A stretch of DNA of 64,000 bases from Rossellomorea marisflavi (GTDB lineage Bacteria > Bacillota > Bacilli > Bacillales > Bacillaceae_B). Location: positions 724,001 to 788,000 of the forward strand of contig NZ_CP047095.1 in assembly GCF_009806575.1 (NCBI RefSeq), in the 5' to 3' direction. Under the pieces are notes generated by a model. That model did no database searches. It worked only from the letters and a program-made list of their open reading frames with translations, and was not told the DNA's origin. Shown in pieces: positions 1 to 9,216 of the stretch. The position numbers were made by a program, and so were the translations under genes. Numbering within the stretch: position 1 is the stretch's first letter; every line of letters starts with the position of its first letter.

Positions 1-887
1 ACGAGGATGACGAGGTCGCCGTCTTTTATTTTGCCTTCGGTGACTTCCTTGTGAAGTCCTATGGGAATCGTGGGTGCGGATGAATTGCCGTAGTAGCGGA
101 TCGTGTGAGTGTGGACTTGTTCCATCGGGTAGCCGAGGGACGCGATGCTCGTTTCGATGATGCGGAGATTGGACTGGTGCGGGATGATGAAGTGGACGTC
201 GTCTAAGGTGTGGCCAGTCTGGGCAAGGATTTCGTTCACGGCTTCCGGGAACTTCTCGACGGCGAAATCGAAGACGGCCCGGCCGTTCATCTTGATATGT
301 TTGTTCTCGTCTAAGTGGAGGTGGTGACCGCCGCTTCCGTCCATCTGCATGGTGATGCCGAGGATCCCTCTGCCTTCCGGGACTTCTCCTACGATGACGG
401 CGGCAGCGCCGTCCCCGAAGATAAGGGAGGTTTTATAGTCATCGGGATTGAGGAGGGAGGAGCACTTGTCCACGGCGACGACGAGTGATTTCTTATACAT
501 GCCGGTCTTCACGAACTGAACGGCGGTGGCGAGCCCTGTGATGAAGCTTGAACATCCCGAGTGAAGGTCGAGTCCGGCGCATTTCCTGGCACCGATCCGG
601 TCCTGGACGAGGGCGGCGGTGATATGGGTGTCGTGGGTATTCGTGGCGATGATGACAAGGTCGATCTCTTCTGCATTGACGCCGGCGTTCTCAATGGCCC
701 GTTTCCCGGCCCGCTCGCACAGCTCTGTGAGCGTTTCTTCCTTGCTGAGGTAGCGGCGCTCGATGATGCCGGTCTTTCGTTCGATGTCGGCCGCATTCAT
801 GCCAAAGCGGGCACCGAGTTCTTCATTATTCACCACGCGGTCGGGAATATCGACACCGATCCCTAGGATTCCCGTGTTGACCATCAT
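1..887 (-). CDS. fabH: 3-oxoacyl-ACP synthase III (KAS III), C-terminus cut by window edge
   Basis: Condenses an acyl-CoA primer with malonyl-ACP to start fatty acid synthesis; cytosolic. The 295 visible residues show the full thiolase-fold triad of the family: Cys112 in HSGCSS, His237 in IIPHQSN and Asn268 in YYGNSSAPT, so the visible part looks catalytically intact. Family members are about 310-330 residues, so only the last 20-40 are outside the window. Start is the ATG at 887 (a second ATG follows at once), with GGGGA a few bases upstream. HQS replaces the more usual HQA. Secondary KAS III paralogues in secondary metabolism look alike, so the exact role (housekeeping FabH or a specialised copy) is not settled. 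Confidence 0.9.
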   Translation of the reverse strand, partial: MMVNTGILGIGVDIPDRVVNNEELGARFGMNAADIERKTGIIERRYLSKEETLTELCERAGKRAIENAGVNAEEIDLVIIATNTHDTHITAALVQDRIGARKCAGLDLHSGCSSFITGLATAVQFVKTGMYKKSLVVAVDKCSSLLNPDDYKTSLIFGDGAAAVIVGEVPEGRGILGITMQMDGSGGHHLHLDENKHIKMNGRAVFDFAVEKFPEAVNEILAQTGHTLDDVHFIIPHQSNLRIIETSIASLGYPMEQVHTHTIRYYGNSSAPTIPIGLHKEVTEGKIKDGDLVIL

Positions 888-1011
888 ACACATTCCCCAT
901 TTCATGAGTTTTTCCTACATATTCATCCTAGCATAATTTAAGGGATAAAAAGGAATTTAAAAGAATAATATGGAATTAGTATAAGTAGAAAGAATGAAAG
1001 GGGGGCGTGCT

Positions 1012-1509
1012 ATGACATATGTCACATGGGGCGGTGCGCGGATCAAGCTGTCATGGACAGAATCGGATGCCTTGCCGGATCCCGAACGCATTACAAGCGC
1101 CCACGGGTTCTGCTTTTACGAAGGGAAGCTGCTTCTCGTTAATCTCCATTCAAGAGGGTGGGATATTCCCGGAGGGCATTTGGAAGCGGGGGAGACGCCG
1201 GAAGAATGCTTCAGGCGTGAAGCCATGGAAGAAGGATATGTGGAAGGCGACTGCACGATGCTCGGTCACATCACGGTGGATCATAGTGAGAACGACTCAT
1301 GGACCGAAGACGGACCGTATCCAAAGATCGGCTATCAGGTGTATTTCGTCATGGATGTCACGAACATCCATCCGTTTGAAGGGGAGCATGAGTCAGGTGC
1401 GCGCCTTTTCATGGAACCTGCGAAGGCACCGGATCATTATAAAGGGTGGATGCCGTTGCATCAGGATATATTGGATCTTGCATGGAGAAAAATAGAGAAA
1501 GGGAGATGA
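1012..1509 (+). CDS. NUDIX hydrolase
   Basis: Predicted hydrolase of a nucleoside diphosphate-linked compound. The Nudix box covers residues about 55-77 (GHLEAGE, then REAMEE); the usual REUXEEXGU ending is REAMEEGYV, with Tyr where Gly is normal. I chose ATG 1012 (MTYVTW) because the G6 tract at 1000-1005 then acts as ribosome binding site; ATG 994 would place that tract inside the gene. It ends at 1509, three bases before the best start of the next gene, so it heads a three-gene run with two small membrane proteins. The substrate cannot be told from sequence. Confidence 0.85.
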   Translation: MTYVTWGGARIKLSWTESDALPDPERITSAHGFCFYEGKLLLVNLHSRGWDIPGGHLEAGETPEECFRREAMEEGYVEGDCTMLGHITVDHSENDSWTEDGPYPKIGYQVYFVMDVTNIHPFEGEHESGARLFMEPAKAPDHYKGWMPLHQDILDLAWRKIEKGR

Positions 1510-1511
1510 AA

Positions 1512-1817
1512 ATGGAGAAAGATGTTCGGGTAGAACTTGAGGAAAAGGTACTCCAAGACGAAAACGAGGGGGCAATGATCCGCTTAAAGCCGTATCGCTT
1601 TTCCATCTGGAGCGCTCTGATTGGAATTTTCCTCTTGATCATCAGCATAAACGGAGTTGAAATAGCGAATTCCCTGTTCACCTCACCATTACCGGGAGCG
1701 GGCTTCCTGTTGACCAATACATACATCCCATCGGTCCTTGGCTTAGCTTGTATCCTGCTTGCCATATCGACCTGCACCGTCCAGTATGCCCATCAGCTGA
1801 AAAAAGGAGATAACTAG
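1512..1817 (+). CDS. small two-helix membrane protein, paralogue A
   Basis: About 101 residues, unknown function. A charged N-terminus rich in Glu and Asp is followed by LKPYRFSIWS, a first membrane helix, a loop beginning GVEIANS, a second helix and the basic tail YAHQLKKGDN. It is clearly paralogous to the next gene, which has IKPYPLSIWS, NVEIASFF and YAHQLKK in the same places. ATG 1512 is preferred because GGGAG at 1501-1505 lies six bases upstream; ATG 1506 overlaps the NUDIX stop. It is adjacent to the NUDIX gene and probably cotranscribed with it. Confidence 0.75.
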   Translation: MEKDVRVELEEKVLQDENEGAMIRLKPYRFSIWSALIGIFLLIISINGVEIANSLFTSPLPGAGFLLTNTYIPSVLGLACILLAISTCTVQYAHQLKKGDN

Positions 1818-2150
1818 ATGAGTGGAAAGAAAGACGGCACCACTTATCCACCAGGGGAAAAGATCTTGTCAGAGAAGGTCAACGACGGTGCTTCACGGTT
1901 CATGAAAACAATCAAGCCGTATCCCCTGTCAATCTGGTCGGGGTTCGCCGGTGTCGCACTCATGACAGCCGGTATGTACAACGTTGAGATTGCGAGCTTC
2001 TTCATGCCGCAGGGCGAAACGTATTTCATGCCGGAAAGCCTTATCCGCACGCTGACCTATGTTCCGGTCGGGTTGGCCATCGTTGCGTGGATCATCGCGA
2101 TCGTCAGCTTTTCCTTGAAATATGCCCATCAACTGAAGAAAACATCATAA
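1818..2150 (+). CDS. small two-helix membrane protein, paralogue B
   Basis: 110 residues, unknown function. Same plan as its upstream neighbour: an N-terminal region, IKPYPLSIWS, first membrane helix, NVEIASFFMPQG loop, second helix, and C-terminal YAHQLKKTS. The start follows the previous stop directly, with AAGGAGAT at 1803-1810 as ribosome binding site. The shared motifs at both ends of the membrane region point to a local tandem duplication and possibly a heteromeric membrane complex (inference). A strong terminator closes the unit. Confidence 0.75.
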   Translation: MSGKKDGTTYPPGEKILSEKVNDGASRFMKTIKPYPLSIWSGFAGVALMTAGMYNVEIASFFMPQGETYFMPESLIRTLTYVPVGLAIVAWIIAIVSFSLKYAHQLKKTS

Positions 2151-2151
2151 C

Positions 2152-2185
2152 AAAAGGATCGCCCCGTCCATGGAGCGATCCTTTT
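2152..2185. terminator. intrinsic terminator, bidirectional
   Basis: Perfect 11-bp stem AAAAGGATCGC / GCGATCCTTTT with a 12-base loop. The A and T ends let it serve both the plus-strand unit and the minus-strand gene ending at 2184. Confidence 0.85.
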
Positions 2186-2381
2186 ACTGTTCACAAGACA
2201 CGGAGCTGAGGGAGAAGATGGAGCCTTCATAGAGAAGGACGGTACCGCCTCCGTCTACGCATTCGGCTGCTTTTTTCTGATTTTGCTTGGAGTTTTCTTT
2301 GATCTGGTAGATTCGGAAAGATCCTGACAGGATGATGAGGGCGCTGATACCGACAGCGAGGATCCAGGTTGATTTCTTCAC
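2184..2381 (-). CDS. small membrane-anchored or secreted protein
   Basis: 65 residues starting with GTG. Lys-Lys precedes a hydrophobic segment (residues about 5-21), then a polar tail with two cysteines (ECVDGG and SCEQ at the C-terminus). The start is well supported: AAGGAGGT on the minus strand lies about seven bases upstream of the GTG. Without a clear cleavage or lipobox site it is either an N-anchored protein or a secreted peptide, and the two Cys could form a disulfide outside the cell. No family recognised. It converges on the upstream operon and shares its terminator. Confidence 0.6.
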   Translation of the reverse strand: MKKSTWILAVGISALIILSGSFRIYQIKENSKQNQKKAAECVDGGGTVLLYEGSIFSLSSVSCEQ

Positions 2382-2517
2382 GCGATGACCTCCTTGCTAG
2401 ATTCCTATGTTTGACAGTATAACATGAATTTAGGTGGGGATTGAGAGGTATTTCACAGAGCAGGCGAGGGGATACTGGTGTGTGCTATAATACGCATATG
2501 TAGAAAGGGGGAGGCAA

Positions 2518-3378
2518 ATGAGTGAAACGAGGATCGAGGTACCGGGGCCGTATGACTTCGACCGCGTGCTGGAGCGGCTGTCCATCGACCCGCTCCATGC
2601 CGTGGATCGAGAGGCACGACTTGTAAAGGTCCCGTATTATCCGACAGGGGAAGTCATCACGGTCAAAGGCGTTGGGACAAAGGATGAGCCTGCGTTCGTC
2701 CTATCATTTACGGAAGATGAACAGTTGGAAGAAAAAGAGGCCCATATCGCCCGCATCTTCCAGTGGCACACGGGACTTCATGAGGTCCAAGCCCACTTTC
2801 TCGCAACGGATCTGAAGCCGATCTTCGAGGAGCATGTCGGTACGCCGATCGTTCTTGATTTCAATCCATTTGCCACCATCGTGAAGAGCATCATCCATCA
2901 GCAGCTCAATCTGAAGTTCGCCTTCACCCTGACCCACCGTTTCGTTACCCGCTATGGGACCGAGAAGGATGGCGTCTGGTTCTATCCGTCACCGGAGAAG
3001 ATTGCGACCCTCACTGTGGACGAACTGCGGGAGCTGCAATTTTCCCAGCGGAAGGCAGAGTATGTGATCGGCGTCGGAGAGAAGGTGGCAAGCGGAGAGC
3101 TCAACCTCGAAGAACTTGCCCGTGAGTCCGATGAAGTCATCATCAAGGAGCTTACGAAGATCCGCGGCATCGGACCGTGGACGGCCCAGAGCTTCCTCCT
3201 CTTTGGACTCGGACGGCCGAATCTGTTCCCCATGGCGGATATCGGCATCCAGAACGCCATCAAGAAGCTGTTCGGGATGGAACAGAAGCCGACGCGCGAG
3301 GAAATGGAGCGCTTGAGCGCCGCATGGGACCCTTACCTGAGCTATGCCTCCCTGTATCTGTGGAGAAGTATTGAGTAG
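2518..3378 (+). CDS. DNA-3-methyladenine glycosylase, AlkA/HhH-GPD family
   Basis: Base-excision repair enzyme that removes alkylated bases. 286 residues: N-terminal AlkA-like domain (about 1-110), then the HhH-GPD domain with KIRGIGPWTAQSF as helix-hairpin-helix and GPD loop, and the catalytic Asp at about 241 in FPMADIGIQ. Start follows AAGGGGGAGG. It is followed after 15 bases by an RNA m5U methyltransferase gene; the same order (yfjP, yfjO) is known from B. subtilis, which supports the identification. An upstream promoter is likely in 2395-2500, but I could not fix its elements. Confidence 0.9.
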   Translation: MSETRIEVPGPYDFDRVLERLSIDPLHAVDREARLVKVPYYPTGEVITVKGVGTKDEPAFVLSFTEDEQLEEKEAHIARIFQWHTGLHEVQAHFLATDLKPIFEEHVGTPIVLDFNPFATIVKSIIHQQLNLKFAFTLTHRFVTRYGTEKDGVWFYPSPEKIATLTVDELRELQFSQRKAEYVIGVGEKVASGELNLEELARESDEVIIKELTKIRGIGPWTAQSFLLFGLGRPNLFPMADIGIQNAIKKLFGMEQKPTREEMERLSAAWDPYLSYASLYLWRSIE

Positions 3379-3393
3379 AACGGACGTGAATAG

Positions 3394-4779
3394 ATGAATA
3401 AACAACAGTCAAACCAAGTACGCATCGAGTTGAAACAGCAGTTTCCTCTGACCATAAAACGAATCGGGATCAACGGGGAAGGAGTCGGCTTCTTTAAACG
3501 GAAGATCGTCTTCGTACCGGGTGCCCTGCCAGGCGAAGAAGTCGTCGTGGAAGTCACCAAGGTCCATCCGAAATTCACCGAAGCCCGCGTGAAAAAGATC
3601 CGCAAAGCGTCACCCCAGAGAACGAAAGCACCATGCCCAGTCTATGAACAATGTGGTGGATGCCAGCTTCAGCATCTTGAGTATCAAGGACAGCTGGACG
3701 CCAAACGCGATATCCTGATCCAGTCCCTCGAGCGCCACACGAAGCTCAATCTCGATGAGCTCGATATCCGCCCGACAATCGGCATGGACAATCCGTGGCA
3801 CTACCGCAACAAAAGCCAGTTCCAGGTCGGTACGCAAGACGGCAAAGCCATCGCCGGCCTCTACAGCATGAATTCCAACAAGCTCATCGACATCGACGAG
3901 TGCATCGTCCAGCATCCGCTGACGAACAAGGTCACAACGGAAATCATCCGCATCATCAATGAATTCAAGATCCCGGTCTATGACGAAAAGCAGAAGCGCC
4001 AGATCATCAAGACGATCGTCACACGCGTAGGATTCGAAACGGGACAGGTCCAGGTCGTACTTGTTACAACAGAAAAGAAGGTCCCGCAAAAGGATCTCCT
4101 CGTCCAAGAAATCAGCAAGCGCCTGCCGGAAGTCGTCTCCATCGTCCAAAACATCAATCCGAAGAAGACGTCCCTGATCTTCGGTGATCAGACGATCAAC
4201 CTTCAAGGTAAGGACAGCATCAAAGAACGCCTGGACGAGTTCACGTATGAACTCTCAGCCCGCGCCTTCTTCCAGCTCAACCCGATCCAGACGAGCAAGC
4301 TTTACGGCGAAGCCAAGAAAGCTGCCGCCCTAACCGGTAACGAAAAAGTCGTCGACGCGTACTGCGGCGTCGGCACCATCGGCCTCTGGCTCGCAGACGG
4401 CGCCAAAGAGATCCGCGGCATGGACGTCATCAAAGAAGGAATCGACGACGCCAAAAAGAACGCCAAAGCCTCACGGGTCAACCACGCCGACTACTACGTC
4501 GGCAGCGCCGAAGACCTCATGCCCCAATGGAAACAAGAAGGCTGGCGCCCCGACGTCGTCGTCGTCGACCCCCCAAGGGTCGGCTGCGACCGCAAATTCC
4601 TCGACACCATCAAGGAAGTCAAACCGAAGCGTTTTGTGTATGTGTCGTGTAATCCGTCCACGCTTGCGAAGGACATCGACTATTTGAAGCGTGACTATCG
4701 CGTTGAGTATTTGCAGCCGGTTGATATGTTCCCGCAGACGGCGCATGTTGAGGTAGTAGCAAAACTAACATTAAAATAA
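3394..4779 (+). CDS. 23S rRNA (uracil-5)-methyltransferase, RumA/RlmD family
   Basis: SAM-dependent m5U methyltransferase of rRNA. 461 residues: N-terminal TRAM domain (about 10-72), 4Fe-4S ligands Cys81, Cys87, Cys90 and probably Cys170, then the Rossmann methyltransferase with [19 protein letters not shown] and the nucleophile Cys419 in YVSCNPSTL. Everything needed for activity is present. B. subtilis has two such proteins (RlmCD and YfjO); the neighbour gene suggests the YfjO lineage. The start has only a weak GGACGTGA ribosome binding site, fitting translational coupling to the glycosylase. The 3' third is unusually rich in GAC/GCC/GTC codons. Confidence 0.9.
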   Translation: MNKQQSNQVRIELKQQFPLTIKRIGINGEGVGFFKRKIVFVPGALPGEEVVVEVTKVHPKFTEARVKKIRKASPQRTKAPCPVYEQCGGCQLQHLEYQGQLDAKRDILIQSLERHTKLNLDELDIRPTIGMDNPWHYRNKSQFQVGTQDGKAIAGLYSMNSNKLIDIDECIVQHPLTNKVTTEIIRIINEFKIPVYDEKQKRQIIKTIVTRVGFETGQVQVVLVTTEKKVPQKDLLVQEISKRLPEVVSIVQNINPKKTSLIFGDQTINLQGKDSIKERLDEFTYELSARAFFQLNPIQTSKLYGEAKKAAALTGNEKVVDAYCGVGTIGLWLADGAKEIRGMDVIKEGIDDAKKNAKASRVNHADYYVGSAEDLMPQWKQEGWRPDVVVVDPPRVGCDRKFLDTIKEVKPKRFVYVSCNPSTLAKDIDYLKRDYRVEYLQPVDMFPQTAHVEVVAKLTLK

Positions 4780-4787
4780 CTTTTTTA

Positions 4788-4823
4788 AATAACAAGAACC
4801 CAAACCGGTTCTTGTTATTTTTT
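4788..4823 (+). terminator. intrinsic terminator after the methyltransferase gene
   Basis: Stem AATAACAAGAACC / GGTTCTTGTTATT with a six-base loop, followed by a T run. Confidence 0.9.
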
Positions 4824-4928
4824 TACTCCAATTCACCCGTAAATGATATCGTATAAATAAAAACTCCCCCAACCTGAAACCTTCCTCCCCCAACCAACCC
4901 ACTAATAAGTATAAAGGGGGCAAACCAG

Positions 4929-5468
4929 ATGGATGCAAAAGACCAGCGACTGGTCAAGAAGGCGATCAAGGGCAATAAGGCGGCCTTTGAGAGGCTGCTT
5001 CAGCAACATTATGAACGGATTTATCGGACGGCGTTTTTGTATGTGAATAATGAAGAGGATGCGCTGGATGCGGTGCAGGAGGCATCATTCAAGGCGTTTA
5101 CATCGATTCATTCCTTGAAGCAGCCGGAGTATTTCCTTACCTGGTTCACGAGGATCGTCATTCGGTGTGCAGGCGATCTATATCGACGGAAGAAGAAAGT
5201 GGTTCCGTTGAGTGATGAGATTCTATCCAATCTGCCGGGTCACGCAGACCCAGAACTAGAAGAGTCGGAACAGCTTCTTGATGCGATCGGTCATTTACGA
5301 GAGGGTTATCGAACAGCTATTATTCTTTTCTATTATCATGATTACCCGATCAAACTGATCAGCAAGATGATGGGCATTCCGGAGAATACGGTGAAGACGA
5401 ATCTGAGCAGGGGCCGAGCAGAACTGAAGAAGTTCTATCAGGATGAGGAGGACAAGTGCCATGGATAA
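4929..5468 (+). CDS. ECF-type RNA polymerase sigma factor
   Basis: 179-residue group 4 sigma factor. Region 2 spans about residues 20-90 (AFERLLQQHYERIYRTAFLY, EDALDAVQEASFKAF) and region 4 about 115-170, with the helix-turn-helix PIKLISKMMGIPENTVKTNLSRGR. The next gene starts inside its last codons and encodes the likely membrane anti-sigma protein, a standard ECF operon. TGAAAC at 4875-4880 resembles an ECF -35 element, but I see no matching CGTC/CGTA at 16-17 bases, so autoregulation is not established. GGGGG about eight bases before ATG serves as ribosome binding site. Confidence 0.9.
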   Translation: MDAKDQRLVKKAIKGNKAAFERLLQQHYERIYRTAFLYVNNEEDALDAVQEASFKAFTSIHSLKQPEYFLTWFTRIVIRCAGDLYRRKKKVVPLSDEILSNLPGHADPELEESEQLLDAIGHLREGYRTAIILFYYHDYPIKLISKMMGIPENTVKTNLSRGRAELKKFYQDEEDKCHG

Positions 5469-6857
5469 CAAGCAGGTGAAATCAGCGATTGATCAGATTC
5501 CTGTGCCGAAGGAGAAGGTGTTCAGTGCCATTTCGGAAGGGTTGAACCAAGCCCGGCCAAAGAAGAAGCGAAAGGTAGCGACCGGGTTGACGGCTGCAGT
5601 GGCTCTTGTGGGGATCACGCTCGGGTCAGGGTTCGTGAATCCGACGATGAACAGCGTGTTGGCCAGTGCGCCGCTCATCGGGGGATCTTCCAGCAGTTCA
5701 ATGATAAAACTGGAATGGAACTTGCTCATCAGCAGGCCGTGACGGAGCTTGATCAGTCGATGACGAAGAACGGGGTAACGGTGAAGCTGACCAGCGCCTA
5801 TTTTGACGGTGTAGCGGTATCGATTACGGGATTTGTGGATGATGGCGTGGAGAAGGGGCAGAATGAGCCCGGGGAAGTGAGCTTTGATGTCAACTACGGT
5901 GACGGGCAGGGGGATCGTGATGCGTGGTTGAGCGATCGTTCCAGTACCGTCAAGAAAGTGAAGGGCGGGTATGACTTCCAGTGGAAGATGAACTATCCGT
6001 ACGAAACCATCGACGAGAATGAGATTCTTCCCGTCACGATCCATTCCATCAATGGCGTCAAAGGAGAGTGGACGTTCGACGTGCCCCTTCAGCAGGAGGA
6101 GATCATGCGGACGGCACTTGACCAGAGTCATGAGTCCAAACAGGATGGCGTCACCTTCCATCTGAAAGAAATCCTGACGGGCAAGGCGAGTTCGTCCCTT
6201 GTATATGAAACGGTTCAGAAATATAAAGACGATGATGTCCGGATTAAAAAGGCAAGGGATGAAGACGGCAAGGTATACGGTTTCGGCAATCCGACCGTAC
6301 TGAGCGAGTCTCAGGAAGAAGACGGGTACCACCGGACGATTCGCGTGGAGATGACGAAACCGGCTTCGGCCATCGATTCCCTTACGTTCTATCCTCAGGT
6401 GGATGTAGCCGATCCGAAGATGGAGCAGCTGCTGGATCAAGATGGCTTCACACTCAAGAGTGAACGTCTTGGACTGAAGCTGCAGGTGAACGAAATAACA
6501 GAGCGCGGTAATCAGGTGGTCTTGGATTATAAGCTGCTCGGTCTTCCGGCAGACTTGAGTAAAGACCGACTTGAACTGCTGGAAAACAATCTTCAATATG
6601 AGCTGCTGTTAGTGGATCAGGATTATCTTGATAAGATCGATCCTGACAATCCTTTCCCGCCTAAACATCACGGTATCCGCAAAAACACAGTGAAAACGAT
6701 CGAAGGGAAGACCGCTCACTTCCAATCCACATTTGAGTTGGATGGAGAAGAGCCGTTCAAGGATTTTACACTGGAGAATACGGTCCTTCAGTTTGATTTC
6801 TCCAGTTTTGTTTCGGCTAAAGAGTTGAAGCCTTTTGATATTAGCGTGAACAACTAA
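5461..6857 (+). pseudogene. DUF4179-type anti-sigma protein, broken by a -1 frameshift
   Basis: Read as one gene this encodes about 465 residues: a short cytosolic N-terminus (MDNKQVKSAIDQIPVP), a basic stop, one membrane helix (VATGLTAAVALVGITLGSGF) and a large extracellular part of DUF4179 type. As given, frame 1 ends at 5742, while the rest is open only from 5682 in the -1 frame; the junction is the G5 run 5680-5684. Restoring one G gives a smooth SAPLIGGIFQQFNDKTGM. The start ATG 5461 lies inside the sigma gene and is preceded by AGGAGG, so the two are translationally coupled. Either a genuine null mutation freeing the sigma factor, or a sequencing error. Confidence 0.8.
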
Positions 6858-6863
6858 ATTCCA

Positions 6864-6897
6864 GGGGTGTGCCATTGAAGACGGCGCACCTCTTTTC
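6864..6897 (+). terminator. intrinsic terminator of the ECF operon
   Basis: Ten-pair stem GGGGTGTGCC / GGCGCACCTC (two G-U pairs) followed by CTTTTCCTATTTT. Between here and 7140 there is no convincing gene. Confidence 0.6.
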
Positions 6898-7154
6898 CTA
6901 TTTTCTCCCCCGTTCTGGGTCCTTCTTTTAGCAACAGGAGTAAAGTGACTGGCGTTCAACGTCGAGCCGTTCGTAATCCTGCTTCCATATGTAGGGATCT
7001 GGTTGTTGCTTATGTCGTGTCACTACTGGTGTCGAGGAGGATCCGTAAGATTTCTGCGCATGGAGCGTATGCATTTTCTGGTTGATTCATACAAATTATT
7101 CCTATTTTGATATAATGATAGGGTACAAAATCTGTATGATGGAAAAGGAGCGTT

Positions 7155-7505
7155 ATGAAGAAAACATTAAAGAAAATCGTGGAAGCAAAAACAGACTCGA
7201 ATTCAATCACGGACCTGTGCAGTAATGAAGCATGTGATGCGATAAGCCCGGTTGCAGACTTTTTCCTGTTTCCAGAAACCTTCCTTTTTGGTGCGGTGAC
7301 ATACGGGGAAAAAGCCCTGTCCATCGGGGTCTTCCTTGTCTTGATCATTGGAGCTGGCTTATTAGGGGATTTCTTAATAAGAAAGAGGTTTAGGGAAAAT
7401 GATCATCTGCAGGGTATGGTGAGCTTATATGAGAAGATCATGGTTGTGTTTCTATCCTTCTATGGGTTGAAACTGTTTTTTTATTTTCTTAGATTCAAAA
7501 GCTAG
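7155..7505 (+). CDS. membrane protein of unknown function
   Basis: 116 residues. The N-terminal third is polar and contains two Cys (TDLCSNEACDAI); then a membrane helix around ALSIGVFLVLIIGAGLLGDFLI, a basic loop (RKRFREND), and a second helix near the C-terminus. ATG 7155 follows AAAAGGAGCG with good spacing. TATAAT at 7111-7116 is a clear -10 element without a convincing -35 at 17 bases. It stands alone between terminators. No family recognised. Confidence 0.7.
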   Translation: MKKTLKKIVEAKTDSNSITDLCSNEACDAISPVADFFLFPETFLFGAVTYGEKALSIGVFLVLIIGAGLLGDFLIRKRFRENDHLQGMVSLYEKIMVVFLSFYGLKLFFYFLRFKS

Positions 7506-7511
7506 CGATGG

Positions 7512-7538
7512 TGCATGCTTAGTGGCATGCATTTTTTT
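7512..7538 (+). terminator. intrinsic terminator
   Basis: Stem TGCATGC / GCATGCA with a six-base loop and a seven-T tail. Confidence 0.85.
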
Positions 7539-7608
7539 ATTACACGTAGATTGAAATTTCTGATCCTAATGGTAAAATGGATTAAAATCCCAATGGAGTA
7601 ATTCGAAT

Positions 7609-7848
7609 GTGGTGGATGAAAACATCTTCAGCTATTCTTGGAGAGTCATACTATCCTTCATTGTCTCCTGGGGTCTGCCTGGAGGGGGTTTTTTGGCTTT
7701 CTGGGCGAACAGAGGTGTGAGTGTACTACTCCTAGTCTGTTTGATCGGAAGTTCCATCTGTTTCCTGATTGGCAGGAAGTACGTGCGGGAAGAATTGATG
7801 ACCCTCACCCTTCCGGCCAACATAATAGTAAGGATGTGCAGTAGATGA
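7609..7848 (+). CDS. small hydrophobic protein upstream of a NUDIX gene
   Basis: 79 residues from a GTG start; two hydrophobic segments (WRVILSFIVSWGLPGGGFLAFW and VSVLLLVCLIGSSICFLIG) suggest a small membrane protein. Its stop overlaps the start of the NUDIX gene (ATGATGA), so the two are probably translationally coupled. GGAG at 7595-7598 is the only nearby ribosome binding site. No family recognised; the C-terminal residues look unconserved. Confidence 0.5.
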   Translation: MVDENIFSYSWRVILSFIVSWGLPGGGFLAFWANRGVSVLLLVCLIGSSICFLIGRKYVREELMTLTLPANIIVRMCSR

Positions 7849-8345
7849 TGAGTGAAACGACGGAGCTACCTATACGCCGCAGCGGGATTGCGGCTGTTCT
7901 AGTAAAGAAAGTGGATGGAGAGGATCGCGTGCTCCTTCTGAAGAGGGCATCCCGGACCTTGAATGGAGCGTGGTGCTACATCGGCGGCGGAATCGAGCCG
8001 GGTGAAAAGGCATGGCAGGCGGCCAAGCGCGAAATCTGGGAAGAGACGGGGATCGACATCCGGACGTTGTATACAGGGAACACATTCGATCAGTTCTACT
8101 CCCCTGCAACGAATGACATTTACATGGCGCCGGTGTTCGTCGGGTTTTTGGAGGACGATCAGGACGTGATGCTGAACAGGGAGCATAGTGAGTTTGAGTG
8201 GCTCCGTTTCCCCGATGCTATGGAGCGGGCGACGCTGCCCGGGAATGATGTGGTGCTCGCGTTTGTAGAGAAGCATTTTGTGAAGAAGGCACCTGTGGAG
8301 TGGTTGAGGATTGAGTTGGCCGGGCAGGTGATGGGAGATTACTAG
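7845..8345 (+). CDS. NUDIX hydrolase
   Basis: 166 residues with a fully canonical Nudix box at about 48-70 (GGGIEPGEKAWQAAKREIWEETGI). The order of elements and WCYIGGG resemble the NudB/MutT-like pyrophosphohydrolases that act on nucleotides or their derivatives; the precise substrate is unknown. Start at ATG 7845 or 7848, both overlapping the preceding stop codon; there is no strong ribosome binding site, consistent with coupling to the upstream membrane gene. Confidence 0.88.
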   Translation: MMSETTELPIRRSGIAAVLVKKVDGEDRVLLLKRASRTLNGAWCYIGGGIEPGEKAWQAAKREIWEETGIDIRTLYTGNTFDQFYSPATNDIYMAPVFVGFLEDDQDVMLNREHSEFEWLRFPDAMERATLPGNDVVLAFVEKHFVKKAPVEWLRIELAGQVMGDY

Positions 8346-8355
8346 CAAGAAGACA

Positions 8356-9200
8356 GTGATGATCACAGCTAGTGTTCTTATCGTTCTCATCGCTGGACTG
8401 ATGATCTATTGGTTCTATTTTAAAGAAGATCGGTTCACCTTCCGGGTCGGACAGGTGGAGTTTGCCGTAGAGAACCATTCGACTGCCAGCCGGAGTTCCA
8501 TCCAGGACGAGGTGACCCATGCCTATGAAGCGATTATGGGAGCGGTGAAGGAGGACTACGAGCCTGCCTCTCCCATTTCCCTGGAGTTTTACAATCAGAA
8601 GGATATCTCTTTTTCCACACGGGACGAGGTGGTGCTGTTCAAGGATCAGGGCCATTTCCTGACGGTCCATGAGCTCTCCCATGCGCTTCTGTGGGGGAAG
8701 GAAGAGCAGGATGACCGGGGCTATTGGGCACTTGAGGGACTTGCCATCCATCTTCAAACGGAATACGGTGACCCGGTGTATCCGAATTATGACGTTTCCC
8801 CCACGCGATTATGAATGTGGTGAAAGAAGAAGGGATGCTGATTCCCCTGACGAAGCTTTGCGGAACGTCCATGAGCCGGATGCTATTTCAACCTTCCTTG
8901 GAAAGTGATGGAGCATCTCGGTCCCTGCAGTGGATCTCCTATATCGAGTCGGCTTCCTTTGTTTCCTATCTCATCGATGAGTACGGGATGGAAGAGTTCG
9001 AGAAGGTCTTTAATGAAAAAGATTCGCTACAGCAGATGAAAGAGGTCTATGGGAAGGACGCGGCAGAGCTTGAGGAAGAGTGGCTTGCTTATATTGATCA
9101 GGAATCCTATAAGCTGAGCGAGCGGGAACAGAAGAAGGTACCTGGATTGGAGAAGCGAAGATCGTATTTTGGAGAGATTGATGAGCGGTACATACATTGA
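8356..9200 (+). pseudogene. membrane-anchored HExxH metallopeptidase (MA clan-like), -1 frameshift
   Basis: Frame 1 (8356-8814) encodes an N-terminal membrane helix (VLIVLIAGLMIYWFYF) and the zinc motif HELSH with a downstream Glu in LEGLAIHLQ, the gluzincin arrangement. The remainder (SPHAIMNVVKEEGM onwards, to 9200) is open only in the -1 frame. Both halves join without a gap if one base is added to the C5 run 8798-8802. As given, the protein stops after about 152 residues and loses its C-terminal helical domain. Probably a membrane-bound zinc peptidase facing outward. The start is uncertain (GTG 8356 followed by ATG). Confidence 0.75.
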
Positions 9201-9216
9201 GTAGGGGATGGGTGAG

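Noticed and set aside
3610-4206. Minus-strand ORF of 198 codons opposite the methyltransferase gene
   Set aside because: Asp/Leu/Val-rich shadow of GAC/CTC codons; the plus-strand protein has all family motifs.
4875-4880. ECF -35 element upstream of the sigma gene at 4929
   Set aside because: TGAAAC is present but no CGT-type -10 occurs 16-17 bases downstream, so I do not call a promoter.
5493-6596. Long minus-strand ORF of 367 codons
   Set aside because: Antisense to the DUF4179 gene, no ribosome binding site, no family features; an effect of codon bias on the real strand.
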